Positions 1 to 8,261 of a stretch of DNA of 64,000 nt are shown here, in pieces. Numbering within the stretch: position 1 is the stretch's first letter; every line of letters starts with the position of its first letter. Where the stretch lies: the NCBI GenBank assembly GCA_028283655.1, contig JAPWKE010000003.1, positions 620,001 to 684,000 on the forward strand, given 5' to 3'. The position numbers were made by a program, and so were the translations under genes. The DNA comes from Acidobacteriaceae bacterium. GTDB lineage: Bacteria > Acidobacteriota > Terriglobia > Terriglobales > Acidobacteriaceae. The notes below the pieces were generated by a model. It was not told the DNA's origin, did not search any database, and saw nothing but the letters and a program-made list of their open reading frames with translations.

Positions 1-147
1 GAAGTAAAGTTCTGGAGTTTTAACGACTGCCGTTGTCGCTCGATCCTGCTCACGGTGAGAGCATCCCAGGAAAAGTGGGATTACGAAAAACGACGATACC
101 GTTACCCACCGACTCAACTTGCGCATAGTGAATTAGACACCGGCTAA
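1..147 (+). CDS. C-terminal end of an unknown protein, cut by the window edge
   Basis: A 48-codon frame is open from the first base and ends at a TAA (145-147). The residues are rich in Arg, Tyr and Trp and match no family I recognise. Base composition is visibly less G+C-rich than the genes that follow, and the frame lies just left of the tRNA-Gly fragment at 336-391. It could therefore be the last gene of an integrated element. It may also be a chance open frame, since only 147 bases are visible. Confidence 0.25.
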   Translation, partial: EVKFWSFNDCRCRSILLTVRASQEKWDYEKRRYRYPPTQLAHSELDTG

Positions 148-335
148 CGACGCTTTGCTCCTGGGGTTTTCGCGAGTCGGAGCTTACTGTCCATACTGTT
201 CATTCTTGGGCGAACCGCAGGACACAGTATGCCGAGAGTGCAAGGAACGCGCAGAATGCAAATGGGTAGATACTTGTGAATCAGTCTTTTGCAGTAAACA
301 CATGATGAGGCTAGGTGGGCCTTGAAGAAACAAAG

Positions 336-391
336 GTAACGTCAGCTTCCCAAGCTCAATGTCGCCGGTTCGATCCCGGTCTCCCGCTCCA
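336..391 (+). tRNA. 3' half of tRNA-Gly (CCC), 5' half missing; possible attachment site
   Basis: An anticodon arm with loop TTCCCAA, a T arm containing GGTTCGATC with a GCCGG/CCGGT stem, the acceptor 3' strand CTCCCGC and an encoded TCCA end (388-391) are all present. A matching acceptor 5' strand (expected GCGGGAG near 315) and a normal D arm are absent. Only the 3' part of the tRNA is therefore recognisable. Many integrases recombine within the 3' half of tRNA genes and leave such a copy at one end of the element. The structure is seen directly; the att interpretation is inferred. Confidence 0.6.
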
Positions 392-403
392 AAAGATTTG
401 TAA

Positions 404-453
404 GCAGCAAGTAAGAAGGGCCGCTCATCAGAGCGGCCCTTCTTATTTGCTGC
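404..453. terminator. Strong bidirectional terminator hairpin
   Basis: A 23-bp stem with one G.T pair and an ATCA loop separates the tRNA fragment from the convergent S41 protease gene, which stops at 461. T- and A-rich flanks on both sides allow use from either strand. Confidence 0.85.
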
Positions 454-460
454 AGCCACA

Positions 461-2074
461 TTAGCGGCTTGCGGTTTGTTGTGCGCCGCCATGCTCTGAA
501 GGCAGTTTGTGCAGGTACAGAGCTTCCGCTTCGGGGAAGTACGTGATCGCCTTGGCGATCTGCGGGTCCCATGCCGCGCGAACCATCATGCCCTGGGTCT
601 GACCAAACTGAGCGGTGAAAAGCTCGGCCTTGATGCTGGTCTTGATCCATTCGATGTTCGTCTGCAAATCGGCATCGGTGTACTCGATCTTGTTCTCTTT
701 CAGGAAGCTCTTGAAGTCGTTCATCACCGCATCGTCCACCACGAAGTCGCGGGGAACGCTGCTGTGCGTCGCGAGGTAGTGCTTGCTGAAGTTGAAGAAC
801 GCATACTTCATCAACAGGACATCCTGCTGGTGGTTGCTCTTGATCTCTGCAATCTTCTCGTCGGGCGTGATGCCACCGCCACCGTACACCGTACGGCCGG
901 AGTCGGTGAGCTTCACTTCCTTGTTCGTGTTGTTAGCCGGGGCCGCATCGTCACGAACGTAGAAGTAGTCGAAGCGCGATTCGCCCGAGTAGTCGCGCTG
1001 GATCAAGCGACCCGACGGGGTGAAGTAGTGGTACGTGGTCAGCGCAAGCCCGGTGTTCTCGCTGATCGGGAAGACCGTTTGCACAAGGCCCTTACCGAAG
1101 GTGGTTTCGCCCACGATCAGTGCGCGGTCATGGTCCTGAAGCGCGCCGGAGAGGATCTCCGCTGCCGATGCCGTGTTGCGGTTCACCAGCACGATGATCG
1201 GGTACTTGGCGTCCGAACCATGCGGCGAGCGATAGACCTGGTCAGGGAAGGCACGGCCACGCTGCGACACCACGATCTGTCCCTTCTGCAGGAACTTGTC
1301 GCTGACGTCGACAGCCATATTAAGCAGACCACCGGGGTTACCGCGGAGGTCGATCAGCAGACCTTGCAGGCCGGGACCAAACTTGTCCAGCGCGTCCTGC
1401 AACTCTTTTGCCGTCGTCTCCGAACCGAAGCTGGCAATGTGGACGTAGCCGATATGCGGCTTAAGTTCAAACGCGAGATCGACGGTAAGGTGCGGGATCT
1501 CGTCGCGGATCAGGTCAAAGGTCAGCGGCTTCGGCGAGCCTTCGCGAGCCATCACAACGATGACGTGCGTGCCACGCGGTCCCTTCAGCACAGACGCGAC
1601 GTCCGAGGAGTCCATCTTTTCCGTGCTCTTGCCGTCAACAGAGAGAATCACGTCGCCCGGACGAATGCCGGCGCGATAGCTCGGCGTTCCTTCAAACGGT
1701 GCGACGACGACGATCTTCGTGCCCTGCGGCTGAATCGTCATGCCCACGCCGAAGTACTTGCCCTGCTGGTCTTCGCGCATCTTGGCGAAAGCCTTTGGAT
1801 CGAAGAAGTTCGAGTGGGGATCAAGCGTATCGAGCATGCCTGGGATCGCGCCATCATAGATCGCCTTGTCCACCTGGTCGGTGTTCAGCTTGTCGGCGTA
1901 GTTGGCTTCCACAATAGAGTAGGCGTCGGTAAAGTTCTTCATCGAGTCGCGCAACGTGGACTCATCCGTTGCCGATTGTGCCGCCACACGGCCGCCGAGC
2001 AGGCTTCCGGCAACGGCGCAGGCCGAAAGAAATAAAGTGGAGGTGAACAAAGCGCGGCGAGTGCGGCTGGGCAT
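461..2074 (-). CDS. S41-family C-terminal processing protease with PDZ domain
   Basis: A 537-aa secreted serine protease of the CtpA/Prc type, which trims or degrades envelope proteins. After a signal peptide (hydrophobic stretch about 9-25) comes an N-terminal helical region, a PDZ domain (about 90-175) with GVGMTIQ and RPGDVILSVDG, and the S41 catalytic domain. The Ser-Lys dyad lies in NTASAAEIL (Ser) and TFGKGLVQT (Lys). I chose the ATG at 2072-2074 because GAGGA lies about 10 bases upstream and the signal peptide begins directly. A longer TTG frame to 2161 adds an unlikely N-terminus. It is divergent from the SurA-like gene, so two envelope quality-control genes share the 170-bp gap. Confidence 0.93.
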   Translation of the reverse strand: MPSRTRRALFTSTLFLSACAVAGSLLGGRVAAQSATDESTLRDSMKNFTDAYSIVEANYADKLNTDQVDKAIYDGAIPGMLDTLDPHSNFFDPKAFAKMREDQQGKYFGVGMTIQPQGTKIVVVAPFEGTPSYRAGIRPGDVILSVDGKSTEKMDSSDVASVLKGPRGTHVIVVMAREGSPKPLTFDLIRDEIPHLTVDLAFELKPHIGYVHIASFGSETTAKELQDALDKFGPGLQGLLIDLRGNPGGLLNMAVDVSDKFLQKGQIVVSQRGRAFPDQVYRSPHGSDAKYPIIVLVNRNTASAAEILSGALQDHDRALIVGETTFGKGLVQTVFPISENTGLALTTYHYFTPSGRLIQRDYSGESRFDYFYVRDDAAPANNTNKEVKLTDSGRTVYGGGGITPDEKIAEIKSNHQQDVLLMKYAFFNFSKHYLATHSSVPRDFVVDDAVMNDFKSFLKENKIEYTDADLQTNIEWIKTSIKAELFTAQFGQTQGMMVRAAWDPQIAKAITYFPEAEALYLHKLPSEHGGAQQTASR

Positions 2075-2244
2075 AGGTGAACAATCCTCGAAAAAGGGGC
2101 AGAGCGGAAAGCTTCCCCGTTTGGACGTAAGTATATGCGTTTGGATAGGTGCGCGTCGCAAGCGGATGAGCGGCTTTCTCCTCTACAATGGAAAAGCTGG
2201 TGACGTAGCGCCCGGAGCGCGGTCGAATACAGCAAAAGGAACGG

Positions 2245-4236
2245 ATGACCGAGAAGCAGATGGGCGTTTCGAAGACTGGCCGAGTTGTGGGTTTGCGGGT
2301 AACGGCGACCGCGTTTTTGCTGAGCTGTGTCACAGCCGCTGCCGCAGCGCAGACGGCACAGCCACGTTATCCCGGGCCGGGAACGCAGTTTCCCATGGCT
2401 CCGCAGTTGCAACTGCCGAAGATGCCGACTCCCACCGCCATCACGCCGAACGGCGAGGTGGTGGAAGACGTTATCGCGCGTGTGAATGATCGCATCATCA
2501 CGCGTACGGAGTACCTGCGCTCGCAGCAGAGCCTGTTGCAGGAGGCCCAGCAGCAAAACCTCTCGCCGTCTGATTACTCTGACCGCGAGAAAAATCTGTT
2601 GCGCGACATGATCGACCAGCAGCTTTTGATCTCGAAGGCGAAGGAACTCGGCATCACCGGTGATGCTGAGACGCTGCGTCAGCTCGACGAAATTCGTAAG
2701 CAGAATCACCTGGATTCGATGGAAGCACTGCAGAAGGCCGCCGAGCAGCAGGGCGTGTCTTTCGAAGATTTCAAGCAGGGAATCAAGGACCGCATCATCA
2801 CGCAGAGCGTGGTGCGCGAAGAGGTCGGCCGCTCCATCCGCATGACGCATGGGCAGGAAGAGACCTATTACAACGCGCATAAGGAAGACTTCCGCGTTCC
2901 TGAGCAGATCCACCTCAGCGAAATCCTGATCCCCACGCCGGATAACGCGACAGACGCTCAGTTGGTTGCGGCAGAGAAGAAGGCTGACGATGCCGCAGCG
3001 CAGTTGAAGGCTGGAACAAAGTTTGCAGACCTCGCCAAAAAGGTCTCCGGTGGACCCACAGCTTCGGCTGGCGGCGATCTCGGCGACTTCAAGCGTGGTT
3101 CGCTGGGTGACGTGCTGGAAAAGGCTACCTTTAGCCTTCCCGCAGGCGGCACCACCGCACCGATCCGTACCCGCCAGGGCTACGTAATTCTCCACGTTGA
3201 CTCGCATCAGGAGTCTGGCATTCCTCCGCTCAGTGCCGTGGAGCAGGATGTGCAGAGCGCAATTTACATGAACGCTTTGCAGCCCGCGCTGCGCGCTTAT
3301 CTGACGAAGGCTCGCGACGAGGCGTACCTCGACATCAAGCCGGGCTTTGTGGATACCGGTTCGGACCGCAAGGAATCGAAGCCCACCTTCACGGCGTACG
3401 CTCCTCCCGCGCCGAAGAAGAAGGCGATCGCCAAGCAGCGTCTTGAGCAGAAGAAGCAGGAAGAAGCTGCTGCAGCGCTTGCCGCTTCCCGCGAGAAGGT
3501 TCGCGAAAAGCAGGAAATGAAGGCTGCGGAGCAGGCCCGCAAGGCTGGCGCGAAGGATGTCGCCATGCCGGTAAAGCATAAGAAAACGAAGCGTGAGAAG
3601 GTGCGTTACGGTCAGGCTCCGCGCAACGCTCTTCCGGCGATGGGCGTGGCAACGATCGAGGAAAATACTCCGTTGACCGGCCAGGCGCCGGGTGTGGCAA
3701 TGGCTCCGACGCAGGCCACCACCGTGATGACGACCGGAACGGGAACGGACGTCAACGACGATCCGCTCGCGCAGCAGAAAACGACCGACCGCAAGTCGCG
3801 CTACTCTGACCGAGAACGTCAGGCAGAGGAAGAGCGCCTGGAGAACAAGGCCAAGCACACGAAGGTTCGTGCGAACAAGCACTCGCAGCAGGCGACCAAG
3901 CAGGAAGCTGCCGACGAAACCTACCGCCAGAAGGCCCTCGGCCTGAACGGCGACACCAATAAGAAGAAGCAGAAGCGGAAGAAGGGCGATCCCAAGGAGC
4001 GCCTGACTGAAAAGCCAGCGAAGCAGGCCGAAGAGAACAAGCCTGTGGTCGTTGACCAGACGGTAAATCCGACGCTGACCGCTCCGGCTGTGCAGTCCAA
4101 GCCGTCGGCAGACAAGACCACCCTGCCGCCGACCTACCAGCCTGCTCCGGGAGCATCGCCTGCCGGTCAGCCGATTCCCAAGACGACCTCGGCTGATCCC
4201 AACGCACCTGCTACGACACCTGTTCCCCCGCAGTAA
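2245..4236 (+). CDS. SurA-like periplasmic peptidyl-prolyl isomerase with long Lys-rich tail
   Basis: A 663-aa exported chaperone/parvulin. A signal peptide (about 1-36, ending ...AAAAAQ) is followed by a SurA N-terminal domain starting at VVEDVIARVNDRIITRTEY, and then one rotamase domain (about 225-325) with HLSEILIP, GGDLGDF and GYVILHVD. SurA is usually about 430 aa. Here roughly 280 C-terminal residues are low-complexity, Lys/Ala/Pro/Gln-rich and probably disordered, so the usual second parvulin domain is not seen. The start at 2245 follows AAAGGA (2235-2240); an in-frame ATG at 2260 is possible. The family folds outer-membrane beta-barrel proteins; a role for the basic tail in binding peptidoglycan or lipopolysaccharide would be speculation. 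A strong terminator follows at 4251. Confidence 0.88.
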   Translation: MTEKQMGVSKTGRVVGLRVTATAFLLSCVTAAAAAQTAQPRYPGPGTQFPMAPQLQLPKMPTPTAITPNGEVVEDVIARVNDRIITRTEYLRSQQSLLQEAQQQNLSPSDYSDREKNLLRDMIDQQLLISKAKELGITGDAETLRQLDEIRKQNHLDSMEALQKAAEQQGVSFEDFKQGIKDRIITQSVVREEVGRSIRMTHGQEETYYNAHKEDFRVPEQIHLSEILIPTPDNATDAQLVAAEKKADDAAAQLKAGTKFADLAKKVSGGPTASAGGDLGDFKRGSLGDVLEKATFSLPAGGTTAPIRTRQGYVILHVDSHQESGIPPLSAVEQDVQSAIYMNALQPALRAYLTKARDEAYLDIKPGFVDTGSDRKESKPTFTAYAPPAPKKKAIAKQRLEQKKQEEAAAALAASREKVREKQEMKAAEQARKAGAKDVAMPVKHKKTKREKVRYGQAPRNALPAMGVATIEENTPLTGQAPGVAMAPTQATTVMTTGTGTDVNDDPLAQQKTTDRKSRYSDRERQAEEERLENKAKHTKVRANKHSQQATKQEAADETYRQKALGLNGDTNKKKQKRKKGDPKERLTEKPAKQAEENKPVVVDQTVNPTLTAPAVQSKPSADKTTLPPTYQPAPGASPAGQPIPKTTSADPNAPATTPVPPQ

Positions 4237-4250
4237 GGGAAGCAGCCCAA

Positions 4251-4292
4251 GCCAACGAGAACGGCCCGCGCAAGCGGGCCGTTCTCGTTGGC
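4251..4292. terminator. Terminator after the SurA-like gene
   Basis: A perfect 19-bp inverted repeat with a 4-base loop (GCAA) begins 15 bases after the stop codon at 4236. Confidence 0.88.
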
Positions 4293-4384
4293 GTATAAGG
4301 CCCCGCCACACTCCCGCAAATCCCTTCGCGTCGAAGCTTCTCTCACCCCATACCGCGAACCTCACACCGCACAGCAGCGAGCCG

Positions 4385-4390
4385 TACAAT
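4385..4390 (+). promoter_or_regulatory. -10 element (TACAAT) next to the start of the YhaM-like gene
   Basis: TACAAT lies 10 bases before the ATG at 4401 and there is no Shine-Dalgarno sequence. Transcription from it would give a leader of only a few bases. This is a motif-based inference; no clear -35 hexamer is seen. Confidence 0.4.
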
Positions 4391-4400
4391 AAGCCTGCCC

Positions 4401-5504
4401 ATGAAAGAGTTTTACGTCAGCGACGCCGCCCGTTTTGAGAACCAGAGCATCACCACCTACTTCGCCCTCGCCGCGCTAAGCCAGCGTGAGCGCAAGGGAA
4501 CCGGCGGCACATACCTCGCGCTGACGCTCGCCGACAAAACCGGCTCGCTCGAAGCTCGCATGTGGGACGACTTCGCCGACGCCCTCAACGAGTGTGCCGA
4601 GGGCTGCTACGTCAAGGTGCAGGGACAGATCTCGAAGTATCAGGGCAAGTTTCAGATCACGCTCCAGAAGATGCGCTTCGCCGCCGACTCCGAAGTCGAC
4701 TCCGCAGACTTCGTCCCGACCACTCAGTACGACATCCCCGAGATGGACGCGGAGTTGCGCGGCATCGTCAGCCGCTTCACCAACCCACACCTGCAGCGCC
4801 TCGTCCTCAGCTTTCTCAACGATCCCGAGATCGGCCCGAAGTTCGTCGTCGCTCCGGCCGCCAAGCGGCTGCACCACGCCTGGATCGGCGGCCTCCTCGA
4901 GCACGTCCTGCACCTTGTCCGCGTCTGCCTCGCCACCGCGCCGTTCTACCCCGAGGTCGACCCCGATCTGCTCGTCACCGGAGCGATCCTCCACGACATG
5001 GGCAAGATCCGCGAGCTGAGCTGGAAGTCGAGCTTCGGCTATACGCTCGAAGGCCAGCTCATCGGACACATCTCCATCGGCGTCGGCATGATCGGCGAAA
5101 AGATCGCGCAGTTGAACGCAGAGCCCGGTGCGGAGCCCTTCCCGCCACGCCTGCGCGTCGTGCTCGAGCACATGATCCTCGCCCACCACGGCAAGCTTGA
5201 GTTCGGCTCTCCCAAGCTGCCCATGACCCCCGAGGCGATGCTTCTCTCCGCGCTCGACGACCTCGAGGCCAAGTTCCAGACCCTGCGCGGCGAGTTCGCC
5301 ACAGCCCGAACCGCCGGCAAGAAGCCCGACGAAGTCACCGACTGGGTTCGCTCCATGGACCGCGCGCTCTTCGACTCCAGGACCTACCTCGCCGAAGAGA
5401 AGCCCGCCCCGCCGGCGCAGACCGTCGAGCTGGACGCAAAGGACGAAGACCCCGCCGCCACCGAAGAAGCCATCTTCGACACCCTTCCGTTCACCTTCGA
5501 ATAG
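4401..5504 (+). CDS. YhaM-family 3'-5' exoribonuclease (OB fold + HD domain)
   Basis: A 367-aa cytosolic protein with an N-terminal OB-fold nucleic-acid-binding domain (about 15-95; LTLADKTGSLEARMWD) and an HD phosphohydrolase domain (about 145-320). The metal ligands are visible as HHAW...LLEHVLH, ILHDMGKIREL and LEHMILAHHG. This is the domain order of YhaM/CbF1-type exoribonucleases, which trim RNA and sometimes DNA from the 3' end. The last 45 residues are acidic and Pro/Ala-rich. There is no Shine-Dalgarno; a TACAAT box sits 10 bases upstream, suggesting a short-leader transcript. The gene precedes aroC by 79 bases with its own promoter-like box, so the two are probably separate units. 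Confidence 0.85.
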   Translation: MKEFYVSDAARFENQSITTYFALAALSQRERKGTGGTYLALTLADKTGSLEARMWDDFADALNECAEGCYVKVQGQISKYQGKFQITLQKMRFAADSEVDSADFVPTTQYDIPEMDAELRGIVSRFTNPHLQRLVLSFLNDPEIGPKFVVAPAAKRLHHAWIGGLLEHVLHLVRVCLATAPFYPEVDPDLLVTGAILHDMGKIRELSWKSSFGYTLEGQLIGHISIGVGMIGEKIAQLNAEPGAEPFPPRLRVVLEHMILAHHGKLEFGSPKLPMTPEAMLLSALDDLEAKFQTLRGEFATARTAGKKPDEVTDWVRSMDRALFDSRTYLAEEKPAPPAQTVELDAKDEDPAATEEAIFDTLPFTFE

Positions 5505-5568
5505 CGGCTTCCGCGAATCCGCTGCAAGGCTTTGGTCGATCAGCGGAAACTCTGCCCCTCCGCGCCGG

Positions 5569-5574
5569 TATAAT
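5569..5574 (+). promoter_or_regulatory. Consensus -10 (TATAAT) nine bases before the aroC start
   Basis: A perfect TATAAT ends nine bases before the aroC ATG, and no ribosome-binding site separates them. If used, the mRNA would start at or within about 3 bases of the start codon. No good -35 is seen at 16-18 bp. Confidence 0.5.
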
Positions 5575-5583
5575 CAACTGGTT

Positions 5584-6765
5584 ATGCTCAGGTTTTCTAC
5601 AGCAGGGGAAAGTCACGGCGAAGCGCTCGTGGCTCTGGTGAGTGGTCTTCCCGCCGGTGTGCCGGTGGCTCAGGAGTACTTGAATCGCGAACTCTGGCGT
5701 CGTCAGCAGGGCTACGGCCGCGGCGGGCGTATGCGCATCGAGAAGGACACCGCGCACATTCTCTCCGGAGTTCGCCACGGCAAGACGATCGGTTCGCCGG
5801 TCGCCATGACCCTGGCCAACAACGATTGGAAGAACTGGGAAGAGATTCTGCCGGTCGGCGAAGGCGATGCAGAGAAGCACAAAGCCGTCGCAAGCCCGCG
5901 CCCCGGCCACGCCGATCTCGCTGGAGCCCTGAAGTATGACTTCAGGGATGCCCGCTATGTGCTTGAAAGAGCGAGCGCTAGGGAATCTGCCGCACGCGTG
6001 GCCTGTGGCGCTCTGGCGCAGATGCTTCTGCTCGAACTCGGCATCGAAGTCGCCTCGCACGTCGTCCGCGTCGGCACGGCCGAGCTTGGACGCGAGGCCA
6101 GCTTCGACGAAATCCGCACCATCCGCAGCCGCGAAGACGTGCTCCTCGCCTGCGTTGACCCCGATGCCGAGGCCCGTATGAAGGCCGAGGTGGACTCCGC
6201 GCTCCGCACCGGCGACACGATCGGCGGTATCTTCGAAGTCGTCGTGCACGGTCTGCCTCCGGGCGTTGGCACGCACGTCAACTGGGACGAGCGCCTCGAC
6301 GGCCTGCTCGCGCAGGCGCTGATGAGCCTGCAAGCGGTGAAGGCGGTCGAACTCGGCCGCGGCGTCACCGCCGCCAGCACTCCCGGCTCGCAGGTCCACG
6401 ACGCAATCGGCTACGCTGCCGAGGGCGAAGGCGACGGTTTCACCAAGTTCACCCGCGAAAAGAACAACGCGGGCGGCATAGAGGGTGGCATCTCGAATGG
6501 GCAGGATCTCGTCGTTCGCGGCTACCTGAAGCCCATTTCGACGCTCCGCCGTCCGTTGCCCAGCGTCTCCTTCGAAACCCGCGAGGGTACCAAGGCAGCC
6601 TACGAACGGTCCGATGTCTGTGTCGTTCCTGCAGCCGGTGTTGCGGGCGAAGCGATGGTCGCGCTCACGGTGGCGCGCCTGGTGATCGATAAGTTTGGCG
6701 GCGACAGCCTGCGCGAGTTGAAGCGCAACTTCGACAGCTACAAAGAACAGATTCGGGCTTACTAG
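5584..6765 (+). CDS. aroC: Chorismate synthase
   Basis: A 393-aa enzyme that converts EPSP to chorismate, the last shikimate-pathway step, using reduced FMN. Family signatures are visible: GESHGEALVALVSGLP at the N-terminus, RQQGYGRGGRM with the conserved Arg/Gly-rich flavin loop, SGVRHGKTIGSP, PRPGHADLAGA and RASARESAARVA. Length is normal. Translation starts at the ATG at 5584, nine bases after a TATAAT, without a Shine-Dalgarno. def begins 2 bases after the stop, so aroC is the first gene of an aroC-def-fmt-rsmB run. aroB, an earlier pathway gene, is encoded at 17.9-19.0 kb. Confidence 0.96.
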   Translation: MLRFSTAGESHGEALVALVSGLPAGVPVAQEYLNRELWRRQQGYGRGGRMRIEKDTAHILSGVRHGKTIGSPVAMTLANNDWKNWEEILPVGEGDAEKHKAVASPRPGHADLAGALKYDFRDARYVLERASARESAARVACGALAQMLLLELGIEVASHVVRVGTAELGREASFDEIRTIRSREDVLLACVDPDAEARMKAEVDSALRTGDTIGGIFEVVVHGLPPGVGTHVNWDERLDGLLAQALMSLQAVKAVELGRGVTAASTPGSQVHDAIGYAAEGEGDGFTKFTREKNNAGGIEGGISNGQDLVVRGYLKPISTLRRPLPSVSFETREGTKAAYERSDVCVVPAAGVAGEAMVALTVARLVIDKFGGDSLRELKRNFDSYKEQIRAY

Positions 6766-6767
6766 TC

Positions 6768-7316
6768 ATGAGCGAACGCACCCCCCACGTCCCCAAACCG
6801 GGCGTGAAGATCCACGAAGTCGTGAAGTATCCGGAACCCGTCCTGATGGCTGAGGCCGAGAAGGTGACGGAGTTTGGGCCGGAGCTTGCTCAGTTCGTCG
6901 AAGAGATGTTCGAGAGCATGTATGTGGCTGAAGGCATTGGCCTCGCTGCTCCGCAGATCGCCGTGCCGAAGCAGATTGCGGTCATCGATGTCTCCTTCAA
7001 GGAGCGCCCCAAGGACAAGGTGGTTCTCATCAACCCGGAGATCATCGTCCGCGAGGGCAAGACGTACCTCGAAGAAGGCTGCCTGAGCCTGCCGGACATC
7101 CACGAGAAGGTGCACCGCGCCGCCCGTGTCGTCGTCCGCGCCCAGGACGTTAAGGGCGAGTTCTTCGAGATCGAGGGAGAAGAACTGCTCTCCCGTGCGC
7201 TCCAGCATGAGATTGACCACCTGCACGGCATCCTGTTCATCGACCACATCAGCCGCTTGAAGCGCGACTTGGTGCTGCGCCGTATCCGCAAGCTGCAACG
7301 CACCGGCGACTGGTAA
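6768..7316 (+). CDS. def: Peptide deformylase
   Basis: A 182-aa metalloenzyme that removes the N-formyl group from nascent proteins. The three family motifs are intact: GIGLAAPQI (motif I), EEGCLSLP with the metal-binding Cys (motif II) and QHEIDHLHG with two metal His and the catalytic Glu (motif III). It starts 2 bases after aroC ends with no clear ribosome-binding site of its own, so translational coupling is likely. It is followed 12 bases later by fmt, its functional partner. The hydrophilic N-terminal extension (about 15 residues) is slightly longer than in E. coli. Confidence 0.96.
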   Translation: MSERTPHVPKPGVKIHEVVKYPEPVLMAEAEKVTEFGPELAQFVEEMFESMYVAEGIGLAAPQIAVPKQIAVIDVSFKERPKDKVVLINPEIIVREGKTYLEEGCLSLPDIHEKVHRAARVVVRAQDVKGEFFEIEGEELLSRALQHEIDHLHGILFIDHISRLKRDLVLRRIRKLQRTGDW

Positions 7317-7328
7317 GGAGAACGCGGC

Positions 7329-8261
7329 ATGAAGCTCGTATTCTGCGGAACGCCGCACTTTGCTGTCCCCAGCCTGAAGGCTGTGCTCGACGCCGGGCAT
7401 GAGGTGGCGCTGGTTCTCACCCAGCCCGACCGCCCTGCCGGTCGCGGCATGGAACTGCGCCCGTCCCCGGTAAAGCAGTTTGCCGAGGCCGCCGGTCTGC
7501 CCATCCTGCAGCCGGAGAAGATCAAGAACAACCTGGAGCTTCGCGAGCGGCTTGAGGCCATCGCGCCGGACGCGATCTGCGTCGTCGCCTACGGCCGCAT
7601 CATCCCGTTGTGGATGCTCACGCTGCCACGCTTCGGCAACATCAACGTCCACGGCTCGCTTCTGCCGAAGTACCGCGGCGCGGCCCCCATCCAATGGGCG
7701 GTAGCGAACGGCGAGGCCGAAACCGGCGTCACCACCATGCTGCTGAACGAGGGGCTGGACACCGGCGACACGCTGCTCGAGAAGCGTCTGACGATTGCAC
7801 CGGAAGCGACCTCTGCCGACCTTTTTGCACAGCTTGCCGAGATCGGTGCCGAGGCCCTTGTGGAAACGCTGGCAGGGCTGGAAGACGGCTCGCTGCAGGC
7901 CACCCCGCAGGATCACTCTCTGGCTACATTGGCCCCCATCATCTCCCGGGAAGACGGTCGAGTGGATCCACAACAGCAAAGCGCACTGGATATCCACAAT
8001 CGCTGGCGCGGCTTCCAGCCATGGCCCGGCGTATACGCCTCGCTTCGAGGTAAGCGTTTTATTTTGAACTCGTTGCGGATGGAACCTGAAGTTGAAGTTC
8101 CGGCTTCGGAGTTGCTTTTTAGCGGTGGAAAACTTCTACTCGGTACTGTGGATCGCTCTGCGCTGGAGCTGGTTGAAGTGCAGCTTGAAGGTAAGCCCCG
8201 CATGCCGGGAGCACAGTTTGCAAAGGACTTCCAGGTGAAGTCGGGTGAACGCATTGGCTGA
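7329..8261 (+). CDS. fmt: Methionyl-tRNA formyltransferase
   Basis: A 310-aa enzyme that formylates initiator Met-tRNA from 10-formyl-tetrahydrofolate. The catalytic domain shows MKLVFCGTPHFAVPSL, LTQPDRPAGRG and NINVHGSLLPKYRGAAPIQ, including the Asn-His-Asp catalytic set (Asp in GLDTGD). The C-terminal OB-like tRNA-binding domain follows from about residue 205. A strong ribosome-binding site (AAGGAG) lies 8 bases before the ATG. The 3' end overlaps the GTG start of rsmB by 17 bases. Confidence 0.96.
   Translation: MKLVFCGTPHFAVPSLKAVLDAGHEVALVLTQPDRPAGRGMELRPSPVKQFAEAAGLPILQPEKIKNNLELRERLEAIAPDAICVVAYGRIIPLWMLTLPRFGNINVHGSLLPKYRGAAPIQWAVANGEAETGVTTMLLNEGLDTGDTLLEKRLTIAPEATSADLFAQLAEIGAEALVETLAGLEDGSLQATPQDHSLATLAPIISREDGRVDPQQQSALDIHNRWRGFQPWPGVYASLRGKRFILNSLRMEPEVEVPASELLFSGGKLLLGTVDRSALELVEVQLEGKPRMPGAQFAKDFQVKSGERIG

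Noticed and set aside
184-650. Minus-strand reading frames containing RDRTGDIELGKLTLP
   Set aside because: This peptide is the well-known artefact of translating a tRNA gene; it overlaps the tRNA-Gly fragment at 336-391 and the terminator.
1939-4389. An 816-codon open frame antisense to the SurA-like gene
   Set aside because: High G+C codon structure opens the opposite frame; the product is Leu/Arg-rich without motifs, and the sense gene has clear domains.
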